A stretch of DNA of 64,000 nt from Protea cynaroides (lineage: Eukaryota; Streptophyta; Magnoliopsida; Proteales; Proteaceae), in the NCBI GenBank assembly GCA_028583415.1, contig CM053268.1, positions 13,053,555 through 13,117,554 on the forward strand, given 5' to 3'. The notes under the pieces were generated by a model. It saw nothing but the letters and a program-made list of their open reading frames with translations. It searched no databases and was not told where the DNA came from. Positions 33,889-46,352 of the stretch are shown here, in pieces. Positions within the stretch are counted from its first letter, which is position 1. Each line of letters begins with the position of its first letter. The position numbers and the translations under genes were made by a program.

Positions 33889-35489
33889 AATGATAAAATC
33901 TCAAGGGGAGGTTAGCACCACTGCTGCACTGTGTGCTACCGAAAAAGTATTCAATTACAGTAATGAACAGTTTGTGATAGATGCACCGGGTGAATCAACC
34001 AACCAAGGGTTTATCCATCGGTTTGCAAATATGTTCGCCACATTGAAGATTGTACCCGATATACTTGATGAAGTGAAAATAGCGATTAAATCAGACCCTT
34101 ATCTAAGAACGGTACAAGAAGACATCGAAAAAGGTAGGACTATTCCTGAGTTCACCTTAGATGATGAAAAGGTACTGAAGTACAAAGGAAGAATATGTGT
34201 ACCTGAAATAGAAAGTTTGGACATTAGACACCGACTAATGAAGGAAGCCCATACCACCGCCTATTCGATACACCCTGAAAGTATAAAAATGTATCATGAC
34301 CTAAAGAAATTATATTGGTGGAGAGGAATGAAAGCAGATATATCCAAGTTCATGTCTCAATGCCTAAATTGTCTGAAGGTGAAAGCTGAATGACAAAGAC
34401 CAGCAGGACTGTTACAGCCATTATCGAAACCAACATGGAAATGGGACTGCATCACTATGGACTTCGTCACAGGGTTACCATTGACTCCCCGAGTAGTTGA
34501 CGCAGTTTGGGTGATTGTAGACCGACTGACTAAAACGGCTCGATTTATAGCTATACGACCTCAGTACACACTGGAGAGGTTAGCTAAGTTGTATGTGGAT
34601 AACATTGTCAGATTACACGGTGTACCTGAAAGCATTGTGTCCAACAGAGATCCACGTTTTACTTCAAAGTTTTGGGAAGGATTGCAGAAGGCTATGGGTA
34701 CAACATTGAAGTTCAGTACTGCACTCCATCCTCAGACAGACGGATAATCGGAGTGCACCATTCAGATTCTAGAAGACATGCTCCGAGCTTGTGTAATTGA
34801 TTTTAAAGGATCATGGGATGAGAAGTTACCACTGATTGAGTTCGCTTATAACAATAGCTATCAGGCTACTATACAGATGTCACCCTATGAAGCACTGTAT
34901 GGCAGGAAGTGTCGAACTCCTTGTTTTGGAATGAAGTTGGAGAACGTAGTATTGTTGGACCAGAATTTGTTAAAGAGACTTGTCAAGTAGTCAACATTAT
35001 CAAGGAAAGAGTAAGAACGGCTCAGAATCGTCAGAAGCAATATGCAGATACTAGACGCCGAGACCTTGAATTCGACGTAGGTAATTCGACGTAGGTGATA
35101 AGGTATTCCTCAAAGTGTCACCTATGCGAGGTTTGAAACGGTTCGGATAGAATGGGAAACTAAGTCTGAGATATGTCGGACCATATGAGATTCTAGCTAA
35201 ACGTAGAAAAGTGGCTTACCAGTTAGCACTACCACCATCTATGTCAAGTGTGCATGATGTATTTCATATCTCCTTATTGAAGAAGTATGTCAGAGATCCA
35301 ATGCACATTTTGACAGTAGATCTACCTGATTTGACTGATGATTTGACATTTGAAGTAGCACCAACTGAAATCACCAGCCGAAAGGTGCAACGACTACTCA
35401 ACCGTGACATTTATTATGTTAAGGTCACCTGGAGAAGTAGAGATATAGAAGAAATCACATGGGAAGAAGATAACGCTATGCGAAAGTAA
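33889..35489 (+). pseudogene. X pol: integrase with chromodomain-like tail
   Basis: An HHCC zinc site is seen in HPESIKMYHDLKKLYWWRGM and CLNCLKVKAE (then a stop at 34391). The catalytic triad is visible as D in ITMDFVTGLPL, D in VSNRDPRFTSKFW, and E in the ECTIQILEDML region just past a stop at 34745. The C-terminal part has a GPYEILA-like SH3 fold and ends VKVTWRSRDIEEITWEED, the short chromodomain-like end of Tekay/Del elements, which target heterochromatin. A frame change near 34960 and a 13-bp local doubling (AATTCGACGTAGG) near 35070-35095 break the reading frame. Confidence 0.85.
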
Positions 35490-35569
35490 TACCCTCTTCT
35501 ATTCGACTCGGAAGGTATGTACAATTTTGAAGACGAAATTTTTATAAGCAGGGGGTAGTTGTAAGACCC

Positions 35570-36809
35570 GTATCGAACTAACAGGTCTTACCATCTGGAA
35601 CCAGGTCTACCTATCTTGGCCGAGCCAAATGGACCAAGTGCATGAAGGAAATAGCGAGACCAGGTATTAAACTGACCCAAAAACAGTAAAATAGGGGGCA
35701 GGGTCGCATACCCAGATAGGCAGGGTCGGACCCCCCTCATTAGAAAGTCAGACTCCTAAATTTTTGACCGAGGGTCAGACAATTTAGACCCGAGGGTCGA
35801 CGGGATCTCCGACCCCCTCATCGACCCCCTCATTGTCGACAGAAACCGTCAATAGGAAACTTTCCAAATTTCAAGGGGATTCTTTCCTAATCTCAATGGG
35901 ACTTATTTTGGGAGGTTCTCCTCTATAAATAGGACGTCCCTTAGCCTCTTTCACTCCTTTTGAAACCCTAATTGAAAGTGAGAGAAAGAGAAGAGAAGGA
36001 GAAGAGAAGGAAAGTTGGAGAAGAAGATTAAAGAGAAGAATTCAGAGAAACCTCTGAATCTCAGCAAACCTAAGGTATGGGTATGTTTCCATTAATGATT
36101 TAAGACCTTAGAATAGTTCATGAAGAGGGTATGGTCTGGGAGAAATCAAAATCATCTATCCATGGGAGGATTTCAATGAAATCCATTGAGGGAATCATGG
36201 TAGGCAAGTAAGGAAGTTACCTGGAGTTTTAAGTCATAGAACAAGCATAGAATGGACTGTGGAAGTAAGCCATAGGACTCAAACTTGAAAGATTAGACTG
36301 TAGAATGAAAATGTCGACTCAAACCACGTGGGGTCGCACGTGGGGTCGATTGGGAATCGACCCTACCAGACCACAAGATCAACCCCCAGCTTTCGGGAAG
36401 TCCAAGGAAGTGGTGGTCGCACCCAGGGTCGATGGAACATCCGACCCTGGCATCGACCCTACACCCTGGGGTCGCAGAAAACGGCTACCCTACCTGCGAC
36501 CCGTCCTGCGACCCTCGCTTAACAGCAAGCCTAAAATTGTTAGAATGAATTTTAATTAAAATCTATCGACTTGTTAGGTTTTCCTATTGATATAAAAGTG
36601 ATTCTTAAAGCTTGAAAGAGGATCTACACTCAAACAAAGGTGAGGGAACAAGACCTAAACTAATTGGCTAATAATAAACTGTTTTATTTCTTGAGTCCAA
36701 TGCCATGACTGATATGCGTGTATGCTTGTAATATGCATTCAACATGTCATCCAATATTTCTATTATTACTGTTCATGCATATTTAATTTCATTGTTTATA
36801 ACATGAGGA
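35570..36809 (+). repeat. Right LTR of X, first part
   Basis: It starts TGTAAGACCCG directly after the polypurine stretch GCAGGGGG (35558-35565). It contains a patch rich in GGTCG/CGACC motifs, TATA box at 35934-35941, and a purine-rich leader. It is cut at 36809 (GAGGA) by element T and resumes at 58937. Full length about 2.29 kb. Comparing it with 28709-30758 shows which parts the inverted arm copied. Confidence 0.9.
35934..35941 (+). promoter_or_regulatory. TATA box of the X LTR
   Basis: TATAAATA in CCTCTATAAATAGGACG, followed after about 30 bp by CTCTTTCACTC, a plausible transcription start region. It is conserved in the inverted arm. Confidence 0.6.
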
Positions 36810-37022
36810 TGTCAGCACCTAAATTTTGCCACTGCGGGGATCCCCGCTCTCATTGGGGTACCATACGCAATTAGAGGGATGTATAAAAAAAAAAAAAGAG
36901 AAAAAAAATGTAATGAAAAAAATTGGTATATATATATATACTTTTTTTGTAAAATGAAAAAGGGGTGGGTGTAGTTTGGGTATAAAAGTAAAAAAAAAAA
37001 AAAAAATAATAATAATAAATAA

Positions 37023-37068
<46 letters not shown>

Positions 37069-40000
37069 GGGGAAAATCTCGATCCCTAAAAGAAGGGATC
37101 GAAGACCAAAAAAAAGAATAAAAAAAAAAGAAAAGAGAAAGAGAAGCAGGGAAGAAGGGGGAAACAGAGAGCGGGAGAGAGAGGAAGAGGGAGAGGTTGT
37201 AGGGAAGAGGAAGGTCGACACCTCACCCACTTTTTCCCGAAATTTCTCCCCCAAAAACCGCCGGGCTTTACTTCTCCCCAGCCGGCATCACATCTCCAGC
37301 CCTCTCCCAACGACAATGCATGAAGGAGGTCCCTCCTTTCCAGCTATCGGAGAACCCCCATCTGGAGGGACCGGTGGACAGAAGAAGGAGGAAAATAAAT
37401 AAAAGGCGAGCGGACAGACCAGAAGGGGCGGAAGAAGAAAAATCAAAAAAAAGAAGAAGAAGGAGAAAAGAAGAGAGGAGGAAGATAGAGAGAGCAGCAA
37501 GAAGAAGAAGGAGAAAAGAAGAGAGGAGAAGGAAAGCAGTAGCACAACCACCGCCGTGAGGGAAGAAAGAGCAGCACCAGACTGCCGATCCAAAAAAAAA
37601 AAAACCAACGAGAGAAGGAAGAAGAAGTAGCCATAGCAGGAAGGAGGGGAGAAAAAAAAAGAACAAAGAGAGGGGCACCTCCATCGCTGTAGTTCGCGGA
37701 GGAGAGGAGCAACAGAAGAAGAAGAAGGCGGCAGCAGTGGCGAGAGGAGGAAGAAGAAGTAGCCGAAGAAGAGAAGAGAAAAAAATCTGACAAACTGCAA
37801 AGCCAGGTATTCTGCTCTCTCTCTCTCGAAACCCCTATGTTAGTGCTATAAGTTTGTTTGTAGACATCCTGATCTTCATTTAGGTTCATGCATTGTTATT
37901 ATTAGTGTTTTATTTTGTTCTTCTTTTGTGATTCGGCCTCCCTTTCTCCCCTTGCACATTCTGTTTTTACTTTGTTTCATTTATTATCATTCAGTGTCAT
38001 TTCAGTGTGTACTGATCTTACATATGCTGGTTCTCATTGGTTCTCGATTTAAGGGTTTGGGGGCCTTCTTTATTCTGCGAGGACATGTTTCTGTTTTCTT
38101 TTTTTATCGTCATTTGGGTTTCGGCTGCGGGAGTGTGCGACCCTACTCAGTGGTTACAGACTTAGTTTCGGCAGGGGTATTGGTTTTGTGTTTTGTTTTC
38201 CCTACTGTTTGTTTCTTTTTCTTTTCAATAGATAGAGTTCGGTTGTTCAGGTGAATTGTGCTTGCCTAATCGCAAAGTTCGATTTCGGTGGGAAATAAGT
38301 AACTGCTTTTATTTAACTTCATTTTTTTTTTTGTTTTGCTTCTTGTTCCTCTCTTCTCGAAAATGTCATTTTGGTAGGTATGGGTCTTGTGGTCTGGTCC
38401 AGGTGAGCCTAGCTGGACAGGTTTGGTGCAGGTATAGAATCTGGTTCGGGTTAGATAGGGTTGGTTCAGTTTAGGTTTGAGTTCGCTTTATGGGTTGGTT
38501 TGGTTTGGGTTAGTTTAGGTTCATGTCTCTAGAGTCTGGTTTAGTCTGGTACTGTCCAGGTTTGTATAGGTTCTGGTTCATGTGTCTGGGTTTGGTCTAG
38601 TTTAAGTTTGGGTTTGGTTGAGTCTGTAGGGTCTAACTTGGTTTGGACTAGTTCAGATTTAGTTTAGGCTAGGTCTATATAGTTTGGTTTAGCTGAATTT
38701 TAGTTTATTTTTATGATCACATTGGGTTTGATCTAACACTCTTGGTTGGTTTGGTCATATTGAAGCTATTTCTGTCATATGCTTAAAGGCCATTTCAGTA
38801 TCATGCCATATTTATATGCTTACCACTACATTCATCTAATTAAGTTTGCCATGTTTATTATCTTTTAAATACCCTTCAAAGCTGTCCATGTTTAAAGGGT
38901 ATCATAATATGCTGACTTAGAAATCTGATGTGGTGCATGCAATATTTTATTGTGAGAGAGACTTTAATTCCATGATTAGATGATTCCATTCATATATAGA
39001 TCAAGTGAATCAATGTATATCTCTTTGCATGCTTAACTTAGTTAAATTCATATTGCAAAGCACCACCCTCCCCAAGTGATGTATCCTCACTCTAATGCTT
39101 CATTATAATAGATGTATGCTAGGATACGCACTTCCTGCGATGTGATTGGCTAGGGGACTCCAAAGAGTCCGACCCATTGTAAATGAGCCCACCCAACCCT
39201 AGGATTGGATCCAAGAGTGTGGAAAACCGTTGTATCAAATGCATAGTAATGAAAAATCTGAGATTGGGTAGACGTATGCATAGGATTGGTGGTCCGACGG
39301 ATGGTCCACCTGGGCATCCCGAATGTGGGATATGAGTGAGATATTAGTGTACCCCGTGTGTGGGGAGCTGAGGCATTTGGCCTTTCCTGAGTGTTGCCAC
39401 GCGTGTCCATGACTCGTCAATCCATGGGAACTACACTTGACCTGATTCTGGAGAGACAGAGGTCTCGAGGGATACGTAGGCTACGGGGGAGTTTGGTCGC
39501 TCCACGCTCGGTCAAATTGAGGTAAGTTCCATGTATTATGGGATTATCTCACCGAGGGGATTTCCTTGTGATAGGAGTACCTCAACACTGAGATGGGTCC
39601 CACTATTGTGGGGACATCTCTCATCATTGGATGTGTTCCATGATTATGGGAGCGTCCATCGCTTGGGATGTGTTCTAACATTTTGGAAGTGTCCCTCTTC
39701 TTTTGCACACACTTGGTACGTACACACCCGCCCGAACTACGTTTGGCCTGATTCCCGCTGCACAGGGATACATAGGCGGCTTGGGATTTTCCCAGACCTC
39801 GGTCATATGTTTTTTTTTTTTTTTTTTCCTTTCTTTTGATGTATGATTAAGCTATTATTTGAGTTCTTTGATTCATTTTGTAATTATTTTTCTTGTTTAA
39901 ATTGTTTAATCTCAGCTTATGCCATGTGTAGTTAGCGAAGGATTAGAAATGAACTTAGGATTCCCCTTCTACCTTATAATGTATTTAGATAGCCCCAAGT

Positions 40001-40378
40001 ATTCAAAAACTGTAGGAAAGGATAGGATTTAGGGAGACCGGTTCAACCGGGCGAGTTGGTTGCCTAACACCTTCCCAACTCGTAATTTGACACTTACCCG
40101 CCTTTGGTGAGACATGACAGCCGTTCCATTTGCGCGAGTCAATAGTGTTCCTCCATTGAGGGACATCATTTATAGGTCCTAGACCTTATCTAGGTGGCGA
40201 CTCCAGTTTTCTTACCCTCCACTGGCATGAGTGGATGGGATCTGAAGGTGAAGACTTTCCGATCCCAGTCTGAGTGTAATGAGGGTAGACAAGTTTCACA
40301 ACATGTAAAATCAATTTTAAAAATGAGGATAAATACAATTAAAATTTTCAAAAGATTATTTTTTCCCATGTCCTCACA
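36810..40378 (+). repeat. 5' LTR of T
   Basis: 3569 bp, the partner of 55436-58931. Landmarks in order: CGATCCCT and AGGGATCG as an 8-bp hairpin (37080-37102), a strongly purine-rich tract, a stretch of TGGTTTGGTTTAGG-type G/T repeats (38390-38700), then CACTGGCATGAGTGG near the end. Long stretches such as 38041-38160 are identical in both LTRs. ORFs at 37086-37889 on the minus strand are low-complexity artefacts of the purine tract. Confidence 0.9.
37028..37800 (+). repeat. AT microsatellite and long purine tract in the T LTR
   Basis: A (TA)n run at 37028-37066 is followed from about 37100 to 37800 by a region in which the plus strand is mostly A and G (GAAGAAGAAGG words). In the 3' LTR the (TA)n run is shorter (55546-55566), while a (CT)n run is much longer (56321-56357 against about 37811-37825). 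These are fast-changing simple repeats in an otherwise similar LTR pair. Confidence 0.8.
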
Positions 40379-40379
40379 G

Positions 40380-40397
40380 TGGCGACTCCGCTGGGGA
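40380..40397 (+). other. Primer-binding site of T
   Basis: TGGCGACTCCGCTGGGGA lies one base after the LTR end. This sequence type is the primer site of Ogre/Tat-like elements and is attributed to tRNA-Arg. Its precise match supports the LTR boundary. Confidence 0.8.
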
Positions 40398-41352
40398 ATT
40401 CATGCCAGACTCCATATTGTAAATCCCTATCCCTTTCTCTTTATGCATAAACTTATATCTTGGGGCTTTAGGTTGTAGTTAGGTGTAGAAGTAGTGAAAA
40501 CCATTGCTTGTAGCCTTGATTGTTTTGGTGCATTGTATACATTGTTGATTATTTTATGATATAGTGATATCGTGGTTCTCGAGATATTGATTACTATTGT
40601 TACAAACCTCATGGTTAGCTGAAACAGGCTCCAGTATATATTGAATGACCTGCGAGGCGAAGCCACAACCTTTGCCTGTACCAGTAGCTATGCGGGTATA
40701 TAAAAGGATGTAGGTGTCTTTGACTCATCGTGTATACGGTGATAGGCATTCTTATCCTTGTCAAGGTAGCCTTGTCGTGTCCCATTATCACATTATTGAC
40801 GCTTGTATGCTTGATTCATCCCTGAACACCTAAGTGTTGTCTTTACCCAGTTTCACCTCGCTTAACGCGGGTGGTCACTGATAAAGCCATCACTCATTTG
40901 TTTAAGATTAAATCAAAATTCTTTTATATCCTGTGCGCGTCCTCTCAGACGGCGAATCCCTCCCAAATCCAGTAATCCCGATGTTTTCATTTGGTTGGAG
41001 TTTCAGCCGGAGGTATAGTCTGTTTCACAAATACCCTCTTGCTGAAAACAACCAAAGAATCAATCTGAATCACCGGAGTTGGCGAGGATTAACTTAATGG
41101 AGTTTTTGTACAGGATCTAACTTTGTCTGGTTGAGTCAGCTTTGATGCATGCATGTTCATTATTCTTGGTTCTCCCTATCTGTTAGAATCCTGACCTTTG
41201 TTCCCCTATTCCACATTTCCAGTCATCTTAAGGAGAGTTGAAACATAACATCCAGTTGGGTAAGGGATCCCACCTCTAGGAGACTACATAGAGTCCCCAG
41301 TTTTCAATCAACTCAGGGATATCCTAGAGAGTCGGTTAGTTTGGCAGAGGAA
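40398..41352. other. T leader between LTR and gag
   Basis: About 950 bp without a recognised product. The upstream extra ORF1 of true Ogre elements is not seen here. Confidence 0.5.
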
Positions 41353-43174
41353 ATGGAAGACCATGAGATAGAAGATCGTCATGAGCCCCTAGAGGATCCA
41401 ATCGCCATTTTGACCACCAGACTTACCAGTTTGGAGTGAACAGTTCACGCCATGGTAGGATTGGTCAAGCAAAACATGAATCTTGGGCCGCAAATAGCCT
41501 CCAATGCCGCAGCCTCACCTGAGGGGGGTAATGGTCCCACCACCCCCATGAATGCATCTCCTTCGCCCCAGATAATGATTCAGGAGCCTTCCCCTAGTAA
41601 GCTATCAGAAGTCGACAAACTGTTGGCCAGTTCAGCTGTCATGAGTCGGTTGCACAATGTAGAGCATTTGCTTCGAGGGATGAAAGGAATGGAAGATCAG
41701 ATTATAGATGCTGAGGGAGTGAATTACTTCCCAGAGGCCAAGCTGCCAGATAAATTCAAATGGCCTCTGAAAAAATTTGATGGGTCAGGTTGCCCCACCA
41801 CCCATCTTAGATCATTTACTGGTATCCTGAGGATTGGGAGAGGGTTCACAGATGAGCAACTGGGCCAAGCGTTTCAGTTCTCTCTATTTGGTGGGGCTCA
41901 TAAATGGTTCTTACACTTGAAACCTTCCCAAATCAAGTCCTGGGTAGACATTACAACTTCTTTTGTGGAACATTACTCTTATAACACTGAAGTGGAAACC
42001 CACAAAAGACAGTTAGAAACAATCATGCAGTTGCTCGAAGAAGGAAGGATTCACTGCTTACTTGGCTAGGTTCCGGGCCATTTCTGTGCAAATCTAGAAC
42101 AGACCTTCCGAGAGAGAGCAAGTCACCATGATGATGAGAGGGTTGGCTAACCCATACAAAACTTTTATCTTTGGATAAGGCATCACCACATTCCAGACCT
42201 TAATCTCCGCTGGACAACAGATCGAGGATGCGATCAACCACGGGGATCTCCCGCATAAAGGCGATAAGGTAATATCAGAGGGAAGCTCAAACAGGAGAAA
42301 TAATTCTTCCAAGGCATCTAGTACAAATTCCTTCTCACACGCTAAGAGTGTGGCGCGGCCTCTTCAGCCTCGTTATTGATTGAAGCTCCATATCCTCAGA
42401 AGAGTCAGAGAACAAGCAGACAATATACAGAGCTGGGTCTACCCAGAGAATTGATCATGGATAAGTTGATGAAGGCAGGCCAATTAAAGTCCCCTGGACC
42501 AATGGTACTACCCAATCCTCTCCTAGCAAGTTTTAGGCATGATAGATTCTGCAAGTTCCACAACCAGGCTGGGCATGTCACAGAATTCTGCTTCGCCTTA
42601 AAGGAAGCAATTCAAGATGCACTGGAGGCCAGAACTTTTGTCATTCAGAATCGACCAGCATCTACTGCAAAAAATCCTCTCCCTAACCACTCTATCAACT
42701 TCATAGAGGAAGGGGAAGAGGATGGTCGTTACGATTTTTCACTTTTTGAGAATTCTGATGCATATGGTGCATCTTCAGTTTCACCCGTTTACAGTTAGAA
42801 GGACCAGAACAAGCATGAGAGATCATCTGAGGTTGTGGCTATCAAGCAAGAACCAGAGTATGATCTAGAGGTAGTTTTCCCTCAACAGACAAAGCATTCA
42901 GTAGCCATGGTTGAAAAGGGAACCCCTTTGATCATATACATTGAAGATGAACTAGAGTTAGCCCAGGCAACACAAGATTTCAGTAACCTGGAGGTTTACA
43001 TCCGTGGGTATGATGACAAGCCTGTAGCAGAAACCCAGAGTGGAAAGACCTTCAAGCCTGCAAACCTGACAGTTGATAATCCCAGACAATTGGCAAGGGA
43101 CAAGGGGAAAGAGCAATGTACTGCCCCTGAGCCCCAGAACCCCATCTTGAAGCAGTTGGAAAAGACACAAGTTA
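41353..43174 (+). pseudogene. T gag, broken
   Basis: The likely start is ATG 41353 (MEDHEIEDRHEP), followed by a stop at 41437; the frame stays open from 41440 to 42069. The capsid region reads AKLPDKFKWPLKKFDGSGCP and AHKWFLHLKPSQI, typical of Tat/Athila gag, and would build the cytoplasmic particle. Frame changes and stops fill 42070-42375. From 42376 the nucleocapsid-like part follows, with CKFHNQAGHVTEFCFALKEA (C-x2-H..H..C), then an acidic linker broken by a stop at 42798. Confidence 0.8.
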
Positions 43175-44395
43175 ATGTGTCAATTTGGGGGTTACTCATG
43201 GCATCGAAGGCACACAGAGACAGTTCTGAAATCATTAGCCAGCATCCAAGTTCCAGTCTCCACCAATTGTACCGAGCTAGCAAACATAGTTGGGGGATCT
43301 CATGTTGTTAATTCCTTGATGTATGGTGATGCCGACCTCACTGATGAAGGAAGGATGCATAACAAGGCCATTTACATCACCATCGGTCTCAGAGATCACT
43401 TAATTCCAAGAGTGTTTGTAGATGAAGGCTCAGCATTAAATGTATTCCCTCTCAGCACCTTCAAACATCTTGGGTTCAATGAAGCAGAGCTCAAGTCGTC
43501 CACGCACTGTGTAAAGGCTTATGATTGTACCAGGAGGACCATCAATGGAGTGCTTAATGCAGAAATTAAGGTGGGTCTTGCTATGTTTGATGTTGAGCTT
43601 CATGTGGTGGACGTACCTGCTTCCTTCAATCTGCTTTTGGGAAGGCCCTGGATCCACAAAGAAGGAGTCCTCACCTCGTCATTACATCAGAAGGTCAGAT
43701 TCCTATATGAAGGGGTGGTGGTGACAGTGTATGCCGATTCCGAAATGATTAATGCCCTAATAGTGGGAGACAGCACTTCAGAGGACAATAAAGGAGTGCA
43801 ACTGAGTGGGTTCCAGATCAGTTCAATCCTAGCAACAGCAAAGTCAGAACCCTCAGGTAAGAATTTAAATTTTGTATTTAATTCATTGCTTAACATGTCT
43901 TTCTTCCCAGGAATGGGTCTGGGTTTGCATCAACAAGGTGACATCAATGTGCTTTCCTTAATGATAAATGAGAACAGATTTGGACTGGGGTACATTCCTT
44001 CCAGGGAAGACCTGGCCTTGATTGACCAGAAGAGGAGGAGGGCCGATGACCATTTTTCGAGGCTTGAAAAAAGAAAGTACAAGAATAGTAAGTAGTTGTT
44101 ATTTTTTCCAAGAAAAGGCAGCAGCAGTAGCAAGACATGGCAGCAACAATTGTCGGACCAAGAGATCCATAGCCTCCACTTCGATGGGATTTATAGTGAA
44201 GAAGAGATCTCAACTTCTACAACTCTAAATGGACACTTCATCAAGGAAGGGTCAGAATTTCCATTCTATGGCTTCCCCGAGCCATGGTATGACGTGCACC
44301 TTCAACGGTGAGTTCCTGGCTTTGAGATCTTCTTTGACTGTGATGTTGATTGGGTAGAGCTGGAGCTGTTGAGGATTCGAAAGTAGAGTGTTGCA
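43175..44395 (+). pseudogene. T aspartic protease region
   Basis: The best frame (about 43290-44095) contains the retropepsin site in the form RVFVDEGSALNVFPLSTF. The usual DxGS(S/A) centre is present, so the catalytic Asp is kept. Further on come VDVPASFNLLLGRPWIH, the hydrophobic-Gly flap partner, and a G-patch-like GMGLGLHQQGD. The protease would release mature gag and pol proteins. A shift near 43240 separates it from gag. Downstream, 44100-44395 continues with YGFPEPWYDV and FFDCDVDWVELELLRI and stops, and then element R begins. Confidence 0.8.
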
Positions 44396-44404
44396 ACGAA
44401 GACG

Positions 44405-44785
44405 GGATCAGAGTTCGTGGATGACCCTACCTTCAGGATACTAAACTTCAATAAAGAGACCAACTCTGAAGATCTTCGGACAAATCTGGACAACCTAAAA
44501 GATGTGCGAGAATCAGCAGCCTTCCGCATGAGTGCGTACCAACAGACAACCGCACGTCACTATGACAAGACCGTCCGACCAAAGCAGTTCCAGGTCGGAG
44601 ATCTTGTCCTTAGGAAAACAGCGGTCTCTGACCCCACGAATCAGGGAAAGATGTCCCAGAACTGGGAAGGGCCCTATCGCGTCCTCAGAACTGGATGGCC
44701 TAGATCGTACAAGCTGACCACCCTGGGTGGTGAAGAAATTTTGAGGACTTGGCATGCCACCAACCTCCGAAAATATTATCAGTAA
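44405..44785 (+). pseudogene. R integrase C-terminal domain
   Basis: The frame encodes PTFRILNFNKETNSEDLR, NLKDVRESAAFRMSAYQQ, VRPKQFQVGDLVLRKT and SQNWEGPYRVL, ending with an LRKYY-type tail. This is the GPY/F-containing DNA-binding end of Tat-type integrases. The catalytic core is missing. T has its own copy of this domain at 52422-52772, so two integrase ends in one nest prove two elements. Confidence 0.85.
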
Positions 44786-45028
44786 AAGGCAGGGTTCATC
44801 TTTATTGTCGGCCACTCAATCTCGGCCGAAGTATGAATTTTTTATATTTTTAGTAGTCTCAGTTGTATACCGGACCCCCTGAGGGCATCCGCTTAGTTTC
44901 TTTTAATACAAAGCACCACAGATATAGTTCAGTCAATAACTCACAGCAATTGGCTTTCATAGCCATTCCTTCCGGCCTAGCCGATCTCAACCAGGCGCAG
45001 GTCGGACATCGCCCTCGGTGAATCTTCC

Positions 45029-45716
45029 TACCGCGGTCCACAAGCAGACCCCGGTAGCATGCAGACCATACTCGTATCTTCCTACCACGGTCCACAAGCA
45101 GACCGTGGTAGCACGCAGACCATACTCGAATATGCCTACCGCGGTCCACAAGCAGACCCCGGTAGCATGCAGACCATACTCGTATCTGCCTACCACGGTC
45201 CACAAGCAGACCATGGTAACAAGCAGACCATACTCGTATCTGCCTACCACAGTCCACAAGCAGACCATGGTAGCACGCAGATCATACTCGAATCTGCCTA
45301 CCGCAGTCCACAAGCAGACTCTGGTAGCTTGCAAACCATACTCGTATCTACCTACTACGGTCCACAAGCAGACCATGGTAGCATGCAGACCATATTCGTA
45401 TCTGCCTACCACGGTCCACAAGAAAACCATGGTAGCATGCATACCAAACTCATATCTGCCTACCACGGTCCACAAGCAGACCATGGTAGCATGCAGACCA
45501 TACTCGTATCTGCCAACCACGGTCTACAAGTAGACCATGGTAGCTCACAGATCATACTCGAATCTACCTACCGCGGCCCACAAGCAGACCTCGGTAGCAC
45601 GCAGACCATACTCGTATCTGTTACCACGGTCAACAAGCAGACTATGGTAGCACGCAGACCATACTCATATCTGCCTACCGCGGTCCACAAGCAGACCCCG
45701 GTAGCATGTAGAGCCT
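45029..45716 (+). repeat. 54-bp tandem array of hairpin units (about 13 copies)
   Basis: Each unit starts TACC(A/G)CGGTC, then CACAAGCA, then GACC..GGTA, followed by GCATGCAGACCATACTCGTA and TCTGCC. TACCACGGTC and GACCGTGGTA pair perfectly in unit 2 (about 45083), and most other units pair with one or two mismatches or G-T pairs. The unit length is a multiple of three, so frames stay open on both strands (45018-45841 plus; 44859-45520 minus), which explains the long but meaningless ORFs here. A degenerate unit follows to about 45765. Confidence 0.9.
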
Positions 45717-46059
45717 ATGTAACTATGCCAAAACCAGTACACAAGCAGACCTCGATAGTCCGATCGTGGCAGACCCAACACTTGACAATTTCTCAAGCAC
45801 CCAGCTGCTCGGAGATACATCCGACCATCCTAATGACTTAGTCATTTTGAGGAAGAATCAAGTGTTCTCGGCCCGATCAACTGTCATGCCGACAACACTT
45901 CCGGGGTACATGTGTTATCGAACACTCAACTCCGAAGACGAATAACAAAAAACAAAATGCACAAGGAATTACAAAAAGAGATTTTCATTTATAAAGGCCC
46001 GCAAGGGGCAATGATACAATGCCCATGAAAGGACAATTACAAAGAAAGTTAAAATTTAC

Positions 46060-46255
46060 AAGTGTTCAGGAGGGTTTCTCGGAGGGCTCGGTAGCCAGTA
46101 CTGCTTCTCAGAGGGCTCGAAATCGAGTGGTTTCTCAGAGGGCTCGGTATCCAGTACTGCTTCTCATAGGGCTCAGCATCAAGGGGTTTCTTGGAAGGCT
46201 CGGTATCTAGTACTGCTTCTCAGAGGGCTCGGAATCGAGTACGGCTTCTTAGATG
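46060..46255 (+). repeat. ~56-bp repeat, three copies, in R
   Basis: GGCTCGGTA.CCAGTACTGC followed by TTCTCAGAGGGCTCG.AATCG recurs at about 46087, 46143 and 46199. It is built from alternating half-units GAGGGCTCG and GTACTGCTTCTC. Tat-like 3' regions often carry such tandem blocks. Confidence 0.75.
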
Positions 46256-46352
46256 GCATTGGAAAAGTTTCTCCCTCCTTTGCCAGACTAAGAACTCAGG
46301 AACGAGCACCAAGCCATACTTTTTCAGCTTTCCAGAGGATGAAAGTGGCCTC

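Noticed and set aside
37086..37889. Minus-strand ORFs rich in Phe, Leu and Ser (127-170 codons), and their 3' LTR twins at 55476-56419
   Set aside because: They are translations of the purine-rich LTR tract; composition is low complexity and they cross no known domain.
44405..44785. Reading this integrase end as part of element T
   Set aside because: T has its own integrase C-terminus at 52422-52772, and this piece precedes the T reverse transcriptase, so it belongs to the inserted element R.
45029..45716. CRISPR array
   Set aside because: Units are directly adjacent with no unique spacers and lie in a plant retrotransposon.
44859..45841. Overlapping ORFs of 132-260 codons on both strands
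   Set aside because: They run through the 54-bp tandem array, whose period is a multiple of three; openness in several frames is a by-product and the products are pure repeats.
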